From: an uncultured Oscillospiraceae bacterium
GTDB taxonomy: Bacteria > Bacillota > Clostridia > Oscillospirales > Oscillospiraceae
NCBI GenBank assembly: GCA_944386845.1
Contig: CALXCP010000002.1
Location: 1 to 64,000, forward strand
Reading direction: 5' to 3'
DNA length: 64,000 nt
A program made the position numbers and the translations under genes. The notes beneath the pieces are model-generated. The model saw only the letters and a program-made list of their open reading frames with translations, was not told where the DNA came from and did not search any database. Positions within the stretch are counted from its first letter, which is position 1; the number at the start of each line of letters is the position of its first letter. Shown piece after piece: positions 16,536 to 25,658 of this stretch.

Positions 16536-17996
16536 ATGGGGGAGTTTTCCCGGCTGAATGAGCTGCTGGCGGAGCACGACATGATCCCCCCCGGGAGCAC
16601 GGTGCTGTGCGCCGTGTCCGGGGGGGCGGATTCCGTGTATCTGCTCCACCGGCTGTGGCTGCTGCGGGGCCTGCTGGACTTCCGGCTGGTGGCCGCCCAC
16701 TACGACCACGGGCTGCGGGGGGAGGAGTCCCGCCGGGACGCCGCCTTTGTCCGGGACTTCGTGGCCCGGTACTGCGGGGCCATGCGCTGCGTCTGCCGGG
16801 ACGGGACGGAGAAGGTCCTGCCCCCGGTGGAGCTGGAGATGGGCCGGGGCGACGTGGCCGCCCGGGCCCGTGCCATGGGCACCGGTCTGGAGGAGACCGC
16901 CCGGGCCATGCGCTACGCCTTTCTGGAGGAGACGGCGGACCGGGTGGGGGCCCAGCGCATCGCCACCGCCCACACCGCCGACGACGACCTGGAGACCTTC
17001 CTGCTCCACCTGCTCCGGGGGACGGGGCTGCGGGGGCTGACGGGCATCCCCCCCCGGCGGGGGAGGCTCATCCGTCCCCTGCTCACCACCACCCGGGCGG
17101 AGGTGGAGGAGTATCTGCGCCGGTACGGCCTGCCCCACGTGGAGGACAGCTCCAACGGGACGGACGATTTCCTGCGCAACCGGCTGCGCCACCGGGTCAT
17201 CCAAGAGCTGGAGGAGCTTGCCCCCGGGGTGTCCGGGCGCTTCCCGGCCACGGCGGCCCGGCTGCGCCGGGACGACGGACTGCTGGAGGAGCTGGCCGGA
17301 CCCCTGTGGAGGCAGGCCCGGCGGGAGGGGGAGGACCTGGTCGTGCCCGTCGCCGTCCTGGGAGAGGCCCCTCTGCCCCTGTCGGTGCGGGCGGCGCGGC
17401 AGCTGCTGGGGACGCTCCGGCCCGGGGCGGGCGGGGTGACGGCCGCCCACCTGGAGGCGGTGGCCGCCCTGTGCCGGGGGAACGACCCCTCCGCCCGAGT
17501 GAGCCTGCCCGGCGGACTGGCCGCCTGGCGGGAGTATGACCGGCTGGTGCTGGGGCCTGACAGGCCGCTCGCCCGGGTGGAGGAGCAGACGGCGGAGCCC
17601 CCCTGCGCGCTGGCGCTGGGAGGGGGCTGGACGCTGCGGTGCCGCTGGGGAAAAGCGCCGGAGGCGGGAAAAAACGACGGGTTTTTCTGCTTTTCCCGTG
17701 ATAAGTTGGAGGGCGCGCTCCGGGTGCGCTCCCGGCGCACGGGGGATGAGCTGACCCTCCCGGGCAGGCCCCGGCGGACGCTGAAGCGGCTGCTCATCGA
17801 CCTGCGGGTGCCCCGACGGAAGCGGGAGGCCATCCCCCTGCTGGCCGACGGGGCGGGGGTGCTGCTGGCGGCGGGCATCGGACCGGACAGCCGGCGGCTG
17901 GCCCGGGAGGGAGAAGAGGCGCTCTGGGCCCGCTTTGAGCGAGAGCCGGGGGCGGACGACACACACAGAGAGAAAGCGAGCGATGGACATGCATAA
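16536..17996 (+). CDS. tilS: tRNA(Ile)-lysidine synthase
   Basis: Converts C34 of the CAU-anticodon tRNA-Ile to lysidine so that it reads AUA. 486 residues: PP-loop ATPase domain with SGGADS near residue 28 and the DHGLRGEESRRDAAFV segment typical of TilS, then the central and C-terminal domains (RRTGDELTLPGRPRRTLKRLL). TTTTGGAGG precedes the ATG. The end overlaps hpt by 14 bases. tilS-hpt-ftsH is a classic Firmicute order. Confidence 0.95.
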   Translation: MGEFSRLNELLAEHDMIPPGSTVLCAVSGGADSVYLLHRLWLLRGLLDFRLVAAHYDHGLRGEESRRDAAFVRDFVARYCGAMRCVCRDGTEKVLPPVELEMGRGDVAARARAMGTGLEETARAMRYAFLEETADRVGAQRIATAHTADDDLETFLLHLLRGTGLRGLTGIPPRRGRLIRPLLTTTRAEVEEYLRRYGLPHVEDSSNGTDDFLRNRLRHRVIQELEELAPGVSGRFPATAARLRRDDGLLEELAGPLWRQARREGEDLVVPVAVLGEAPLPLSVRAARQLLGTLRPGAGGVTAAHLEAVAALCRGNDPSARVSLPGGLAAWREYDRLVLGPDRPLARVEEQTAEPPCALALGGGWTLRCRWGKAPEAGKNDGFFCFSRDKLEGALRVRSRRTGDELTLPGRPRRTLKRLLIDLRVPRRKREAIPLLADGAGVLLAAGIGPDSRRLAREGEEALWARFEREPGADDTHREKASDGHA

Positions 17997-18534
17997 GGAC
18001 GTCAAGGAGATCCTGTTCAGCGAGGAGCAGCTGAAGGAGCGGGTGGCCCAGATCGCCGCCCAGATCGACCGGGACTACGCCGGGAAGGAGCTCATGCTGG
18101 TGAGCGTGCTGCGGGGCTCCTTCATTTTCATGGCCGACCTGGTCCGGGCCATCACGGTGCCCTGCAAGGTGGACTTCATGGCGGTGTCCTCCTACGGCTC
18201 CGGCACGGTGAGCAGCGGGCAGGTCCAGATCACCAAGGACCTGTCCGAGGACATCACCGGGCGGCATCTGCTGGTGGTGGAGGACATCCTGGACTCGGGG
18301 AACACCCTGAGCTATCTGCTGGAGGTGCTCCGGGCCCGGAAGCCCGCCTCCATCCGGCTGTGCACCCTGCTGGACAAGCCGGAGCGGCGGGTGAAGCCCG
18401 TCCACCTGGACTACACCGGCTTCACGATCCCGGATGCCTTCGTGGTGGGCTACGGGCTGGATTACGATGAGTATTACCGCAACCTCCCCTACATCGGGGT
18501 GCTGCGCCCGTCGGTGTACGGCGGGGAGGAATGA
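17983..18534 (+). CDS. hpt: Hypoxanthine phosphoribosyltransferase
   Basis: Purine salvage enzyme making IMP or GMP from hypoxanthine or guanine and PRPP. 183 residues from the ATG at 17983; a second ATG at 17989 is also possible, and the longer open frame from 17935 lies inside tilS and is not used. The PRPP-binding loop is VVEDILDSGNT, and VSVLRGSFIFMADL and SYGSGTVSSG are further family signatures. Translation is likely coupled to tilS by the overlap. Confidence 0.96.
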   Translation: MDMHKDVKEILFSEEQLKERVAQIAAQIDRDYAGKELMLVSVLRGSFIFMADLVRAITVPCKVDFMAVSSYGSGTVSSGQVQITKDLSEDITGRHLLVVEDILDSGNTLSYLLEVLRARKPASIRLCTLLDKPERRVKPVHLDYTGFTIPDAFVVGYGLDYDEYYRNLPYIGVLRPSVYGGEE

Positions 18535-18573
18535 CCGGCCCGCGGAGCGGGGAGAGGAAAGGGCGGATGCGCC

Positions 18574-20460
18574 ATGAAAAAATTCGCGTTTCGGGACGTG
18601 GTCTTCATCCTTCTGGTGTTCCTGGTGCTGTTCAGCGCCACCAGCGCCCTGCGCGTGATGGATCAGGAGGACGACCCCAGCTACGCCCAGATCCGGCAGC
18701 TGTTTGAGCAGGAGAAGGTGCGCTACTTCGAGGTCCGGGACGACGACACCATCGTGCTGCAGCTCCGGGACCCGGAGGAGACGGTGACCTACCGCCTGGC
18801 CAGCTTCCAGGTGTTCTACGACGACCTCCACGAGCTCATCGACCGGCAGTGGAAGGCCGGGCTCATCGAGGACTACGACTATCCCCCGGGCTTCACGGCC
18901 CCGTGGTGGATGTCCTATCTGCCCTATCTGCTGATCTTCCTGTGCTTCGGGATGCTGATGTACTTCATGTTCGCACGGCAGGCGGGGGGCGGCTCGGCCG
19001 CCGACCGGGGGGCGGGCCGCTTCGGCCGCGCCCGGACCAAGAGCCTGTCCGACCAGGGGAAGAAGGTCACCTTCGACGATGTGGCCGGGGCGGACGAGGA
19101 GAAGGCGGAGCTCCAGGAGATCGTGGAGTTCCTCCGGGATCCCCAGAAGTTCACCGCCCTTGGCGCCCGCATCCCCAAGGGGGTGCTGCTGGTGGGCCCT
19201 CCGGGCACCGGCAAGACCCTCATCGCTAAGGCGGTGGCCGGGGAGGCGGGGGTCCACTTCCTGTCCATCTCGGGCTCCGACTTCGTGGAGCTCTATGTGG
19301 GCGTGGGCGCCAGCCGGGTCCGGGACCTGTTCGACCAGGCCAAGAAGGAGGCCCCCGCCATCGTCTTCATCGACGAGATCGACGCCGTGGGGCGTCAGCG
19401 GGGCACCGGCCTGGGCGGCGGCCACGACGAGCGGGAGCAGACATTGAACCAGCTGCTGGTGGAGATGGACGGCTTCGGCTCCAACGAGGGGGTGGTGGTC
19501 ATGGCGGCCACCAACCGGCAGGACATCCTGGACCCCGCCCTGCTGCGCCCCGGCCGGTTCGACCGGCAGATCTACGTGGGCCTGCCCGACATCAAGGGGC
19601 GGGAGGCCATTTTGAAGGTCCACGCCAAGGACAAGCCCCTCTCCGAGGACGTCTCCCTCCGGGCGGTGGCCCGGGGCACCGGCGGCTTCACCGGGGCCGA
19701 CCTGGAGAACCTGATGAACGAGGCCGCCCTGCTGGCCGCCCGGGCCTCCCGGCCCTATATCACCATGTCCGACCTCCATGAGGCCATGCTGAAGGTGGTG
19801 GCCGGGCCCGAGAAGCGCAGCCGGGTGGTCACCGAGCAGGCCCGGCGGCTCACCGCCTATCACGAGGCGGGCCACGCCGTGGTCATCCACGAACTGCCCA
19901 CCCAGGACCCGGTGCATCAGATCACCATCGTGCCCCGGGGCCCGGCGGGGGGCATGACCATCTCCCTGCCCCAGGAGGACAAGAGCTACCGCTCCCGCAC
20001 CGAGCTGGAGGAGAGCATCGCCGCCTGCCTCGGGGGGCGGGAGGCGGAGGAGCTGGTGCTGGGCGACATCTCCACCGGCGCCTCCAACGACCTGCAGCGG
20101 GCCACCAACGTCGCCCGGGCCATGGTCACCAAGTACGGCATGAGCGACAGGCTGGGCCCTGTGGTCTTTGACAGCGGCAGCGATGAGATCTTCATCGGCC
20201 GCTCCATGGCCCAGGCCAGGCCATACTCCGAGGAGGTGGCCGGCGAGATCGACCGGGAGGTGCGGCGGATCATCGACGGGGCCGCCCAGCGGTGCCGGGA
20301 CATCCTCACCGCCCGGCGGGCGGAGCTGGAGCAGGTGGCCCAGTACCTGCTGGAGCACGAGACCATGGAGTCGGCCGACTTCGAGGCGGTGTTCGCCGGC
20401 GGGGCGCCGGAGGGGCTGCCCGGGGACGGGGCGGAGCCGCTGGCGAAAGAGGAGAGCTGA
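18574..20460 (+). CDS. ftsH: ATP-dependent zinc metalloprotease FtsH
   Basis: Membrane-bound AAA+ protease that removes damaged or regulatory proteins. 628 residues: two helices (about 8-26 and 112-133) flank a short outer domain; AAA core with Walker A GPPGTGKT (208-215), Walker B IVFIDEID (263-270) and second region of homology ([18 protein letters not shown]); M41 protease domain with zinc motif HEAGH (430-434). The ATG at 18574 follows GGAGAGGAAAGGG. Third gene of tilS-hpt-ftsH. Confidence 0.98.
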   Translation: MKKFAFRDVVFILLVFLVLFSATSALRVMDQEDDPSYAQIRQLFEQEKVRYFEVRDDDTIVLQLRDPEETVTYRLASFQVFYDDLHELIDRQWKAGLIEDYDYPPGFTAPWWMSYLPYLLIFLCFGMLMYFMFARQAGGGSAADRGAGRFGRARTKSLSDQGKKVTFDDVAGADEEKAELQEIVEFLRDPQKFTALGARIPKGVLLVGPPGTGKTLIAKAVAGEAGVHFLSISGSDFVELYVGVGASRVRDLFDQAKKEAPAIVFIDEIDAVGRQRGTGLGGGHDEREQTLNQLLVEMDGFGSNEGVVVMAATNRQDILDPALLRPGRFDRQIYVGLPDIKGREAILKVHAKDKPLSEDVSLRAVARGTGGFTGADLENLMNEAALLAARASRPYITMSDLHEAMLKVVAGPEKRSRVVTEQARRLTAYHEAGHAVVIHELPTQDPVHQITIVPRGPAGGMTISLPQEDKSYRSRTELEESIAACLGGREAEELVLGDISTGASNDLQRATNVARAMVTKYGMSDRLGPVVFDSGSDEIFIGRSMAQARPYSEEVAGEIDREVRRIIDGAAQRCRDILTARRAELEQVAQYLLEHETMESADFEAVFAGGAPEGLPGDGAEPLAKEES

Positions 20461-20463
20461 GTG

Positions 20464-21396
20464 ATGGAGCGCATCCACATCAAGGGGGACACCTGGTACC
20501 TGGACGCCCCCCGGGCCACCATCCCCTTTTACAAACTGGGGGACGGAGCGGTGGTGCTGCTGGACAGCGGCAGCGAGGGGGACACCGGCATCGTGGAGCA
20601 TTTCCAGGCCCACGGAGAGCGGGTGGCGGCGGTGCTGAACAGCCACGGCCACCTGGACCACGTCCACAGCAACGTCCCCCTGCGGGAGGCCTTCGGGGCG
20701 GAGATCTGGATGCCCAAGCTGGAGGCCGCTATGCAGGAGAGCCTGCTGGGCCTCAAGGCGGAGTACGACCCCATCAACTATCACATCATCCAACAGGTGT
20801 TCGCCGACGCCCTGTTCTCCGCCGACCATCTCATCGGGGTGGACCAGACGTCGGTGACCGTGGGCGGGGCGACCTTCCGGGTGATCCAGACGCCGGGGCA
20901 CTCGGTGTCCCACGTGGCCTTCGTCACCCCGGACAACGTGTGCTACGCCGGGGACGTGTTCTCCTCCCCCGACCTGCTCTCCCGGGCCCGGGTGCTGTAC
21001 ACCTTCTGCTATGCCGAGGATCTGAAGAGCAAGAAGCGGCTGGCCCGGGAGCAGTGCGACTGCTTCGTGGTAGCCCACCGGGGGGTGTTCTCCGACGGGG
21101 CGGAGCTGGCCCGGGCCAACATCCGCTACCTCTACGAGCGGGTGGAGCTGATGCTGAAGTACATGGACCGGCCCATGAGCCGGGAGGAGATCTACCGGGC
21201 GCTCTTCCTGGGCCTGGGGCTCCACGGGGGCTCCCCCTGGAAGGAGAGCAACACGGTGAACATGCTGGGCTCCCTCATCGAGTTCCTCCAGACCACCCGC
21301 CGGGTGACCACCGAGTGCAGGGACGGCGTGTTCGTCTACACCAAGGTGCCCGGGGCGGAGCAGTGGGACATAGAGTCCGAATTATTGGACCTTTAA
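20464..21396 (+). CDS. MBL-fold metallohydrolase
   Basis: 310-residue metallo-beta-lactamase-fold hydrolase. The metal motif is NSHGHLDHVHSN (HxHxDH), with later metal ligands in TPGHSVSHVAF and YAGDVFSS. A C-terminal helical part (about 215-310) may cover the active site. Substrate cannot be told from sequence; glyoxalase II-like or thioester hydrolysis are possibilities. The ATG at 20464 follows AGAGGAGA near the ftsH stop; GTG at 20461 is an alternative. It belongs to the ftsH transcription unit by spacing. Confidence 0.85.
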   Translation: MERIHIKGDTWYLDAPRATIPFYKLGDGAVVLLDSGSEGDTGIVEHFQAHGERVAAVLNSHGHLDHVHSNVPLREAFGAEIWMPKLEAAMQESLLGLKAEYDPINYHIIQQVFADALFSADHLIGVDQTSVTVGGATFRVIQTPGHSVSHVAFVTPDNVCYAGDVFSSPDLLSRARVLYTFCYAEDLKSKKRLAREQCDCFVVAHRGVFSDGAELARANIRYLYERVELMLKYMDRPMSREEIYRALFLGLGLHGGSPWKESNTVNMLGSLIEFLQTTRRVTTECRDGVFVYTKVPGAEQWDIESELLDL

Positions 21397-21404
21397 ACCG
21401 GTAT

Positions 21405-21430
21405 CCTTTCCTCAGAAACGAGGAAAGGAG
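21405..21430 (+). promoter_or_regulatory. Hairpin over the ribosome site of the 39-residue ORF
   Basis: CCTTTCCTC (21405-21413) pairs perfectly with GAGGAAAGG (21420-21428); the right arm contains most of the AAAGGAG ribosome site of the next ORF. This could hold that ORF's translation down until opened by ribosomes, temperature or a factor. Confidence 0.6.
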
Positions 21431-21438
21431 CGGCGGCT

Positions 21439-21558
21439 ATGGGCTACGACATCATCTGGGTCAACGGACATGTGGAGGTCTACGACAGCCGGGGCGTCTT
21501 CTGCTTTTCGGCGGACAGCCGCCGGGAGGCGGAGGAGGAGCTGCGGGAGACCGCGTGA
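21439..21558 (+). CDS. Small conserved-looking protein, 39 residues
   Basis: Begins MGYDIIWVNGHVEVYDSRG and ends EAEEELRETA. The ATG has AAAGGAG nine bases before it, and a perfect terminator follows the stop by six bases, which supports a real gene despite the size. It reads as a beta hairpin followed by one amphipathic acidic helix; no membrane helix or metal motif. Last gene of the gdpP-ftsH run. Function unknown. Confidence 0.7.
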   Translation: MGYDIIWVNGHVEVYDSRGVFCFSADSRREAEEELRETA

Positions 21559-21564
21559 ACGGCA

Positions 21565-21597
21565 AAAGCCGGACGGGGAGACCCGTCCGGCTTTCTC
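21565..21597 (+). terminator. Terminator of the gdpP-ftsH operon
   Basis: Perfect 13-bp stem (21565-21577 with 21582-21594), loop GAGA, ending in a CTTTCT run. Confidence 0.85.
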
Positions 21598-21664
21598 ATG
21601 TCCCGGGACGGGCGTTGCGCCCGGGGGCAAAACGGGGTATACTGGGGGCAAAGGAGGGAGCGAC

Positions 21665-22147
21665 ATGAAGCCGTTTCACCAGTGGACCCGGGAGGATCGG
21701 GAGCGCTACTACGCCGCCCTGCTGACCCACATCAACGACCCGGAGTACTTCGCCAGCCACATCGGGGTGAAGGTGACCCGGGTGGCCGACGGGGAGGCCG
21801 ACGGCGAGCTGTTTGCCGACGAGGCCAACTGCAACTCCATGGGCATCGTCCATGGGGGCGCCCTGTACACCCTGGCCGACACAGTGGGAGGCATGGCGGC
21901 CTTCAGCCGGGGGTACAGCTGCACCACCGCCTCGGCCACCCTGAACTACCTGCGCCCCGGGGTGAAGGGGCGCAGGGTCTTCTGCCACGCCCGGGCCCAG
22001 AAGATGGGCCGGACCCTGTCGGTGATCCGGGTGGACATCACCGGGGAGCGGGGGCTCCCCCTGGCCACCGGGCTGTTCACCTTCTGCGCCATGGCCCCGG
22101 TGAACTGGGACGGGGAGAGCGGCGAGATGGTCACCACCACCGGCTGA
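21665..22147 (+). CDS. PaaI-family hotdog thioesterase
   Basis: 160-residue single hotdog domain that hydrolyses acyl- or aryl-CoA thioesters. Visible: NCNSMGIVHGGALYTLADTVGGMAA, the usual helix with the HGG motif and the catalytic acidic residue of PaaI relatives, then TASATLNYLRPGVKGR. AGGAGGG lies seven bases before the ATG. Substrate unknown. Its stop codon overlaps the candidate ECF promoter of the next gene. Confidence 0.9.
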   Translation: MKPFHQWTREDRERYYAALLTHINDPEYFASHIGVKVTRVADGEADGELFADEANCNSMGIVHGGALYTLADTVGGMAAFSRGYSCTTASATLNYLRPGVKGRRVFCHARAQKMGRTLSVIRVDITGERGLPLATGLFTFCAMAPVNWDGESGEMVTTTG

Positions 22148-22168
22148 AATTTTTCCCACTCCCCCGTC
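22146..22168 (+). promoter_or_regulatory. Candidate ECF-type promoter of the sigma gene
   Basis: GAAAT (22146-22150), T-rich spacer, CGTC (22165-22168), about 50 bp before the sigma factor start. It resembles the two clearer AAC-N16-CGTC promoters at 38091-38115 and 43918-43942 but lacks the C of AAC, so it is weaker. Would give autoregulation. Confidence 0.45.
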
Positions 22169-22216
22169 ACATTCCCCCGCCGATCCCGTCATAAGGGGTG
22201 AAAGGAGGTGCGGACC

Positions 22217-22774
22217 ATGGAGGACAGCGCCATCATCGACCTGTACTGGGCACGGGACCAGGCGGCGGTCACCGAGACCGACCGCAAGTACGGCCCCCTG
22301 TGCCGGAGCCTGTCCCTGCGCATCACCGGCAGCCGGGAGGACGCCGAGGAGTGCGTCAACGACACCTGGCACCGGGCCTGGGACACCATGCCGCCCCAGC
22401 GGCCCGGCTGCCTGCGGGCCTACCTCTGCCGCATCGCGCGCGGCCTGTCCATCGACCGCTGGCGGGCCCGCCGGGCCCAGAAGCGGGGAGAGGGGACCGA
22501 GGTGCTCCTCTCCGAGCTGGAGGACTGCATCCCCGCCGCCCCCAGCGCCGAGGAGGTCTGGGAAGCCCGGGAGGTCGCCGCCGCCATCGACCGCTGGCTG
22601 GACGGACTGGACCGGGAGAGCCGGGCACTCTTCGTCCGCCGCTACTGGTACGGCGACCGGGTGGACGAGCTGGCCGCCCGCTGGGGCCGCACCCCCAATG
22701 GCACGGCCCAGCGGCTGCGCCGCCTGCGGGCGGGGCTGCGCCGGGCCCTGGAGCGGGAAGGAGTGATCCTATGA
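22217..22774 (+). CDS. ECF-type RNA polymerase sigma factor
   Basis: 185 residues with only regions 2 and 4. Region 2: CRSLSLRITGSREDAEECVNDTWHRAWD, with the DAEE-V-D-W-AW pattern of ECF sigmas. Region 4: LDRESRALFVRRYWYGDRVDELAARWGRTPNGTAQRLRRLRAGLR, a helix-turn-helix. AAAGGAGGT lies eight bases before ATG 22217. The stop overlaps the next start (ATGA), so the membrane protein that follows is probably its anti-sigma factor or sensor. Likely directs envelope genes; candidates in this window are the serpin and the lipoprotein at 43.1-43.9 kb. Confidence 0.92.
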   Translation: MEDSAIIDLYWARDQAAVTETDRKYGPLCRSLSLRITGSREDAEECVNDTWHRAWDTMPPQRPGCLRAYLCRIARGLSIDRWRARRAQKRGEGTEVLLSELEDCIPAAPSAEEVWEAREVAAAIDRWLDGLDRESRALFVRRYWYGDRVDELAARWGRTPNGTAQRLRRLRAGLRRALEREGVIL

Positions 22775-24444
22775 GCGACAAGAGCGAGCGGCTGTTCGAG
22801 GCCCTGGGCGAGCTGAGCGACGCCCACATCGATGAGGCGGCCGGGGCAGAGCCGGCCCAACAGAAAGGGAAGCCCCACCGGAGGCGCTGGGCGGCGGCCG
22901 CCGCCTGTCTGGCCCTCGTGGCGGTGGGGGTGGGCTCCCTCTCCGGCGTCATCCCCCTGCTCCCGGGGGCTCCCGGGAACGGCACCGGCGGCGCCGGCCA
23001 CGACGAGGCCAGTACCTTCATGTCCTACGCCGGCCCCGTGTTCCCCCTGACCCTGAGGGAGGAGAACGATTCCATCTCGGCCCAGCGGGACATCACCCTG
23101 GACTTTTCCCCCTGGGTGCGGGAGTGGGTGTCCAACGAGGAGGAGGTGGCGGCCATGGAGGGCCTCACCGACGCCGAGCGGCAGGATGCCATGGAGCAGC
23201 ATGATGAGTGGTTCCCCGAGGGCGGGTATCACCGCAGCTCCGACCATATCCTGGTCACCGACGCATACACCCTCACCAACCCCGGCGACGCCGACCAGAC
23301 CGTGACGGTGCTCTACCCCTTCGCCGCCAGCCTGGGCAGTCTGGACGAGGGGCTGCCCGCCCTCACCCTGGACGGGGCGGCGCTGGAGGCAGGGCTCCAC
23401 GTGGGGAGCTACGCCGGCGGCTTCCGGGGGGTGGACGGCCCGGACGACCCCCGGTTCCTCAACCTGCGTCAGGCCGGCAGCTGGGAGGACTACCGGGACG
23501 TCCTGTCCGACGGCAGCTACCTGCAAAACGCCCTGGAGGCGGGGCCCGACGTCAGCGCCATCCCGGTGACGGTGTACGAGTTCACCGACCCCTACGGCCC
23601 GGCCCGGGACGGCGACGCCGGCATCCCCAACCCGTCCATCCGGGCGTCCTTCGGCCTGGACTATGACGAGACCACCGTGCTCACCTATGGCTTCCACGGC
23701 GCCCGGTACGACCGGGAGGGGGGCACCATGATCCAGGAGTTCTCCATCCCCATGTCCTGGGGGCGGGAGGATGGCCTCTTCTACCTGCTGGTGCTTGGGG
23801 AGGACATCGAAGACCTCACCACCGGCGGCTACGTCACCGGGGGCACCGACGCGGACACCCCCACGCTGGAGGGCTGCGGCGTCACGGTGGAGCGGTATGA
23901 GAGCGACCTGGACACTATGCTCCGGGAGATCCTGACCCCCGAATGGGAGGAGCGCAGCCGGAGTTACTACCAGGACGACCTGCGCCTGAGCATCGATTTT
24001 GAGACCTTTTACCGGGCCTTCCTGGAGCATCTGCTCTCCTACGGCCTGCTCTCCCCCCAGACGGTGGAGCGGTACGACGGGTCCTGGCTGGAGAACATGG
24101 TGCGGGACGTCACCGTGGTGGACCGGGTGTGCTGGCTGGAGGCGGAGGTCACGATCCCCGCCGGGGGCAGCGTCACCCTCACCGCATCCATGACCAAGGA
24201 GGCCAGCTTCGACTTCGCCTGCGCCCACACGGCCAATCAGGGGGTGAAAGGCTATGACCTGGTGACAAGGCTGGGCTCCAACCTCAGCTGCACGGCCCAG
24301 ACCGCGACGCTGGAGGACCGGGGGCAGATCCAGATCGTCCGGCAGAACTTCGGCTTCGACCTGGAGAACGGGGTGAACACCGTCACCCTGGACCCGGAGG
24401 TGGAGCACTACTACCTGGAGGTCCGAAGGGCGGAGACAGAGTGA
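22771..24444 (+). CDS. Membrane-anchored partner of the ECF sigma factor
   Basis: 557 residues. The short cytoplasmic N-terminus (MSDKSERLFEALGELSDAHIDEA, about 1-40) is acidic and helical, as in small anti-sigma domains. One membrane helix follows (about 44-66), then about 490 extracellular residues rich in Asp, Tyr and Thr, with DUF4179-like placement but no domain I can name with certainty. Four-base overlap with the sigma gene indicates translational coupling. By position it should hold the sigma factor at the membrane and sense an external signal; this is inferred. Confidence 0.72.
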   Translation: MSDKSERLFEALGELSDAHIDEAAGAEPAQQKGKPHRRRWAAAAACLALVAVGVGSLSGVIPLLPGAPGNGTGGAGHDEASTFMSYAGPVFPLTLREENDSISAQRDITLDFSPWVREWVSNEEEVAAMEGLTDAERQDAMEQHDEWFPEGGYHRSSDHILVTDAYTLTNPGDADQTVTVLYPFAASLGSLDEGLPALTLDGAALEAGLHVGSYAGGFRGVDGPDDPRFLNLRQAGSWEDYRDVLSDGSYLQNALEAGPDVSAIPVTVYEFTDPYGPARDGDAGIPNPSIRASFGLDYDETTVLTYGFHGARYDREGGTMIQEFSIPMSWGREDGLFYLLVLGEDIEDLTTGGYVTGGTDADTPTLEGCGVTVERYESDLDTMLREILTPEWEERSRSYYQDDLRLSIDFETFYRAFLEHLLSYGLLSPQTVERYDGSWLENMVRDVTVVDRVCWLEAEVTIPAGGSVTLTASMTKEASFDFACAHTANQGVKGYDLVTRLGSNLSCTAQTATLEDRGQIQIVRQNFGFDLENGVNTVTLDPEVEHYYLEVRRAETE

Positions 24445-24462
24445 GATCCCAAAAACGGCACA

Positions 24463-24503
24463 GGCCCCCGGGCAGCGCGGAGCGCCCGGGGGCCGCCTTT
24501 TTT
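24463..24503 (+). terminator. Terminator of the sigma/anti-sigma pair
   Basis: 11-bp stem (24463-24473 with 24484-24494), 10-nt loop, then GCCTTTTTT. Confidence 0.9.
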
Positions 24504-24565
24504 GGGACATACCCCGCCCCTGCCCCGCATATAGTCACACCAGCAAGACAGCGAGGTGTTGACAC

Positions 24566-25198
24566 ATGCGGACGGTTTGGAAGGACAATCACATCCTGCT
24601 CCGGGGGCGGGCGGCGGAGGCTCCCCGGTTCTCCCACCGGAACCACGGGACGCTGTTCTGGCTCTTTCCCCTGACGGTGCGGCGGCTGTCCGGGACGGAG
24701 GACCGGCTGAACATCCTGACGCCCGGGACGCTGCTGGACGCCTTTTCCCCCGCCCCGGGGGAGGGGGCGGCGGTGGAGGGGGAGGTGCGCTCCTTCAACG
24801 ACCGGAGCGGCCAGGGCAGCCGGCTGGTCATCACCGTCCACGCCCGGACCCTGGAGCCCTGGTCGGGGGAGGACGGCAACGAGGCCCTTTTGACGGGGAC
24901 CCTGTGCCGCCCGCCCACGCTCCGGCGTACCCCCCTGGGCCGGGAGATCTGCGACATGATGCTGGCGGTGGACCGGCGGTACGGCCGGGCGGACTACCTG
25001 CCCTGCATCGCCTGGGGAGCCCAGGGGCGGCAGTGTGCCGGGCTGGGGGTGGGGGACCGGGTGTCCCTCCGGGGCCGGCTCCAGAGCCGGGGGTACGTCA
25101 AGCAGCTCCCGGAGGGCCCTCAGCGGCGCACCGCCTTCGAGGTGTCGGTGATGGAGCTGCTGGACTCCGAAGAACGGCGGCGCGGGGCGGAGGGATGA
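24566..25198 (+). CDS. OB-fold single-stranded DNA-binding-like protein
   Basis: 210 residues forming two SSB/PriB-like OB halves. The first (about 8-95) starts NHILLRGRAAEAPRFSHRNHG; the second (about 105-205) reads ALLTGTLCRPPTLRRTPLGREICDMMLAVDR, then YLPCIAWGAQGRQCAGLGVGDRVSLRGRLQSR, the usual SSB order of strands. It lacks the acidic C-terminal tail of true SSB and ends EERRRGAEG. Probably an accessory nucleic-acid-binding protein. GAGGTG precedes the ATG. The stop lies in the loop of a 14-bp hairpin. Confidence 0.75.
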   Translation: MRTVWKDNHILLRGRAAEAPRFSHRNHGTLFWLFPLTVRRLSGTEDRLNILTPGTLLDAFSPAPGEGAAVEGEVRSFNDRSGQGSRLVITVHARTLEPWSGEDGNEALLTGTLCRPPTLRRTPLGREICDMMLAVDRRYGRADYLPCIAWGAQGRQCAGLGVGDRVSLRGRLQSRGYVKQLPEGPQRRTAFEVSVMELLDSEERRRGAEG

Positions 25199-25212
25199 CC
25201 CTCCGCCCCGCG
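25181..25212. terminator. Hairpin between convergent genes
   Basis: Perfect 14-bp stem (25181-25194 with 25199-25212) whose 4-nt loop contains the TGA of the plus-strand OB-fold gene. No T run on either strand, so termination strength is uncertain. Confidence 0.5.
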
Positions 25213-25221
25213 TCCCGCTGT

Positions 25222-25542
25222 TCAGTGCCCCGAGGTGGCCTTCAGCCCCAGCAGGCCGATGAGCAGCAGGGCCACGAACACCATCCGGGGCAGGGTGACC
25301 GCCTCCCGGAAGAAGACGATGCCCACGATCACCGCCCCCACGGCGCCGATGCCCGTCCACATGGCGTAGGCGGTGCCCAGGGGCAGCGTCTTCATGGCCT
25401 GGGCCAGGAACAGGAAGCTCACCACCATCCCCGCCACGGTGAGGACCGAGTAGCCCAGCTGGGTGAAGCCGTGGGACAGCTTCAGCGAGGTGGACCAGAG
25501 CACCTCCATGAGGCCGGCGGCCACCAGAAAGATCCATGCCAT
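25222..25542 (-). CDS. gdx: SMR-family guanidinium exporter Gdx (SugE)
   Basis: 106 residues, four membrane helices, small multidrug resistance fold, active as an antiparallel dimer. It has the essential Glu13 (AGLMEVLWSTSLK), Trp16, and the GTAYAMWTGIGAVG segment that separates Gdx/SugE exporters of guanidinium from EmrE-type multidrug pumps. Start at 25542 has GGAGGG seven bases before it; the longer frame to 25629 lies in the leader. A sigma-A promoter and a 109-nt folded leader precede it. A single gene fits the homodimeric Gdx type. Confidence 0.88.
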   Translation of the reverse strand: MAWIFLVAAGLMEVLWSTSLKLSHGFTQLGYSVLTVAGMVVSFLFLAQAMKTLPLGTAYAMWTGIGAVGAVIVGIVFFREAVTLPRMVFVALLLIGLLGLKATSGH

Positions 25543-25651
25543 TTTTGACCCTCCTTTGCGGATCTCCGCAAAAAAATAAAGCGCCTCCCCGCGTCTTCTT
25601 CGGCCTGACGACGCGGGGCAAACGCCCACCGGCCACCCGGCGGCGGCTCGG
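25543..25651 (-). promoter_or_regulatory. Structured 5' leader of gdx, possible riboswitch
   Basis: From the predicted start near 25652 the leader holds: a GC-rich 5' part; a 9-bp hairpin (25610-25618 with 25587-25595) with a 14-nt loop whose GGCC can pair with an upstream GGCC; a T-rich run (TTTATTTTTTT); then a perfect 8-bp hairpin (25565-25572 with 25555-25562) that touches the ribosome site. The order hairpin, U-tract, second hairpin over the ribosome site is that of a regulated leader. gdx genes are often controlled by guanidine riboswitches, but I could not match the class I or II consensus. Confidence 0.55.
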
Positions 25652-25658
25652 CGCAGTC

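Noticed and set aside
17794..21225. Minus-strand ORF of 1,143 codons opposite tilS, hpt, ftsH and the MBL gene
   Set aside because: Pro/Gly/His-rich shadow of well-identified plus-strand genes; common in GC-rich DNA; no ribosome site or domain.
25543..25651. Firm call of a guanidine-I, -II or -III riboswitch
   Set aside because: Hairpin layout is suggestive, but the conserved core sequences of classes I and II are absent and class III similarity is slight.
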